DNA of 6,898 bases from Chloroflexota bacterium (GTDB lineage: Bacteria; Chloroflexota; Anaerolineae; Anaerolineales; Villigracilaceae), in assembly GCA_021796155.1 (NCBI GenBank), contig JAJYOO010000123.1, forward strand, positions 1 to 6,898, written 5' to 3'. A model generated the notes under the pieces. It was given only the letters and a program-made list of their open reading frames with translations, made no database searches and was not told the DNA's origin. Both the position numbers and the translations under genes were made by a program. Below are positions 6,864 to 6,898 of the stretch, piece by piece (position 1 is the stretch's first letter; every line of letters begins with the position of its first letter).

Positions 6864-6880
6864 GCGGCGGTTACCTCCGC
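6864..6880. repeat. Second triloop hairpin in the tail
   Basis: GCGGCGG (6864-6870), loop TTA (6871-6873) and CCTCCGC (6874-6880) form a stem of seven positions with a single C/T mismatch. ATTTT appears at 6890-6893, ten bases later, which is too far away and too short for a normal intrinsic terminator. It shares the small-loop design and a core ACCT with the hairpin 25 bases before it, suggesting that both belong to one repeat-like element. Confidence 0.35.
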
Positions 6881-6898
6881 ATGGATGGATTTTCCTGG

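Larger units (their letters stand above)
6815..6885. repeat. 8-base direct repeat enclosing two hairpins
   Basis: CGCATGGA occurs at 6815-6822 and again at 6878-6885, 63 bases apart, enclosing the first hairpin and the first 14 bases of the second. No gene of useful size is present between 6807 and the window end. The arrangement could be one unit of an interspersed repeat or a coincidence. The window ends too soon to see another unit. Confidence 0.35.

Overview
The window looks like a chromosomal piece from a Chloroflexota bacterium, probably of the Anaerolineae type, but this assignment is an inference. The reasons are: a soluble multi-PAS sensor; genes that start without recognisable Shine-Dalgarno sequences; an apparently leaderless promoter; and a CCCTTCGACTTCGCTCAGGG palindrome of the dispersed-repeat kind sitting inside a coding region. 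No phage, insertion-sequence, CRISPR, tRNA or rRNA signal was seen.

Positions 1-3155, minus strand: the first 1051 codons of a very large cytoplasmic sensor protein. It is a chain of eight PAS domains and runs off the left edge of the window, so its output domain is not visible. The frame is open throughout, and all sizeable plus-strand frames opposite it are shadows.

Positions 3156-3296: a 141-base divergent intergenic region. It holds a perfect extended -10 element (TGcTATAAT) whose spacing puts the transcription start at or one base before the ATG of the rightward operon, and an AT-rich dyad just upstream of it.

Positions 3297-6806, plus strand: a tightly packed four-gene operon with junctions of +2, -4 and -4 (or -1) bases. 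It encodes an NAD(P)-binding extended/atypical SDR protein (NDUFA9-like), a COG3375-type GNAT acetyltransferase, a second GNAT protein with a long conserved-looking N-terminal half, and a five-bladed beta-propeller protein resembling the N-terminal domain of plant glucosamine inositolphosphorylceramide transferase (GINT1). The tight junctions suggest the four products are made together and act in one pathway. Two acyl-transfer enzymes, a nucleotide-cofactor enzyme and a glycan-related propeller would fit modification of a sugar- or lipid-linked metabolite, but no substrate can be read from the sequence.

Positions 6807-6898: a non-coding tail with two triloop hairpins flanked by an 8-base direct repeat. 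This may be an interspersed repeat or the transcript end of the operon.
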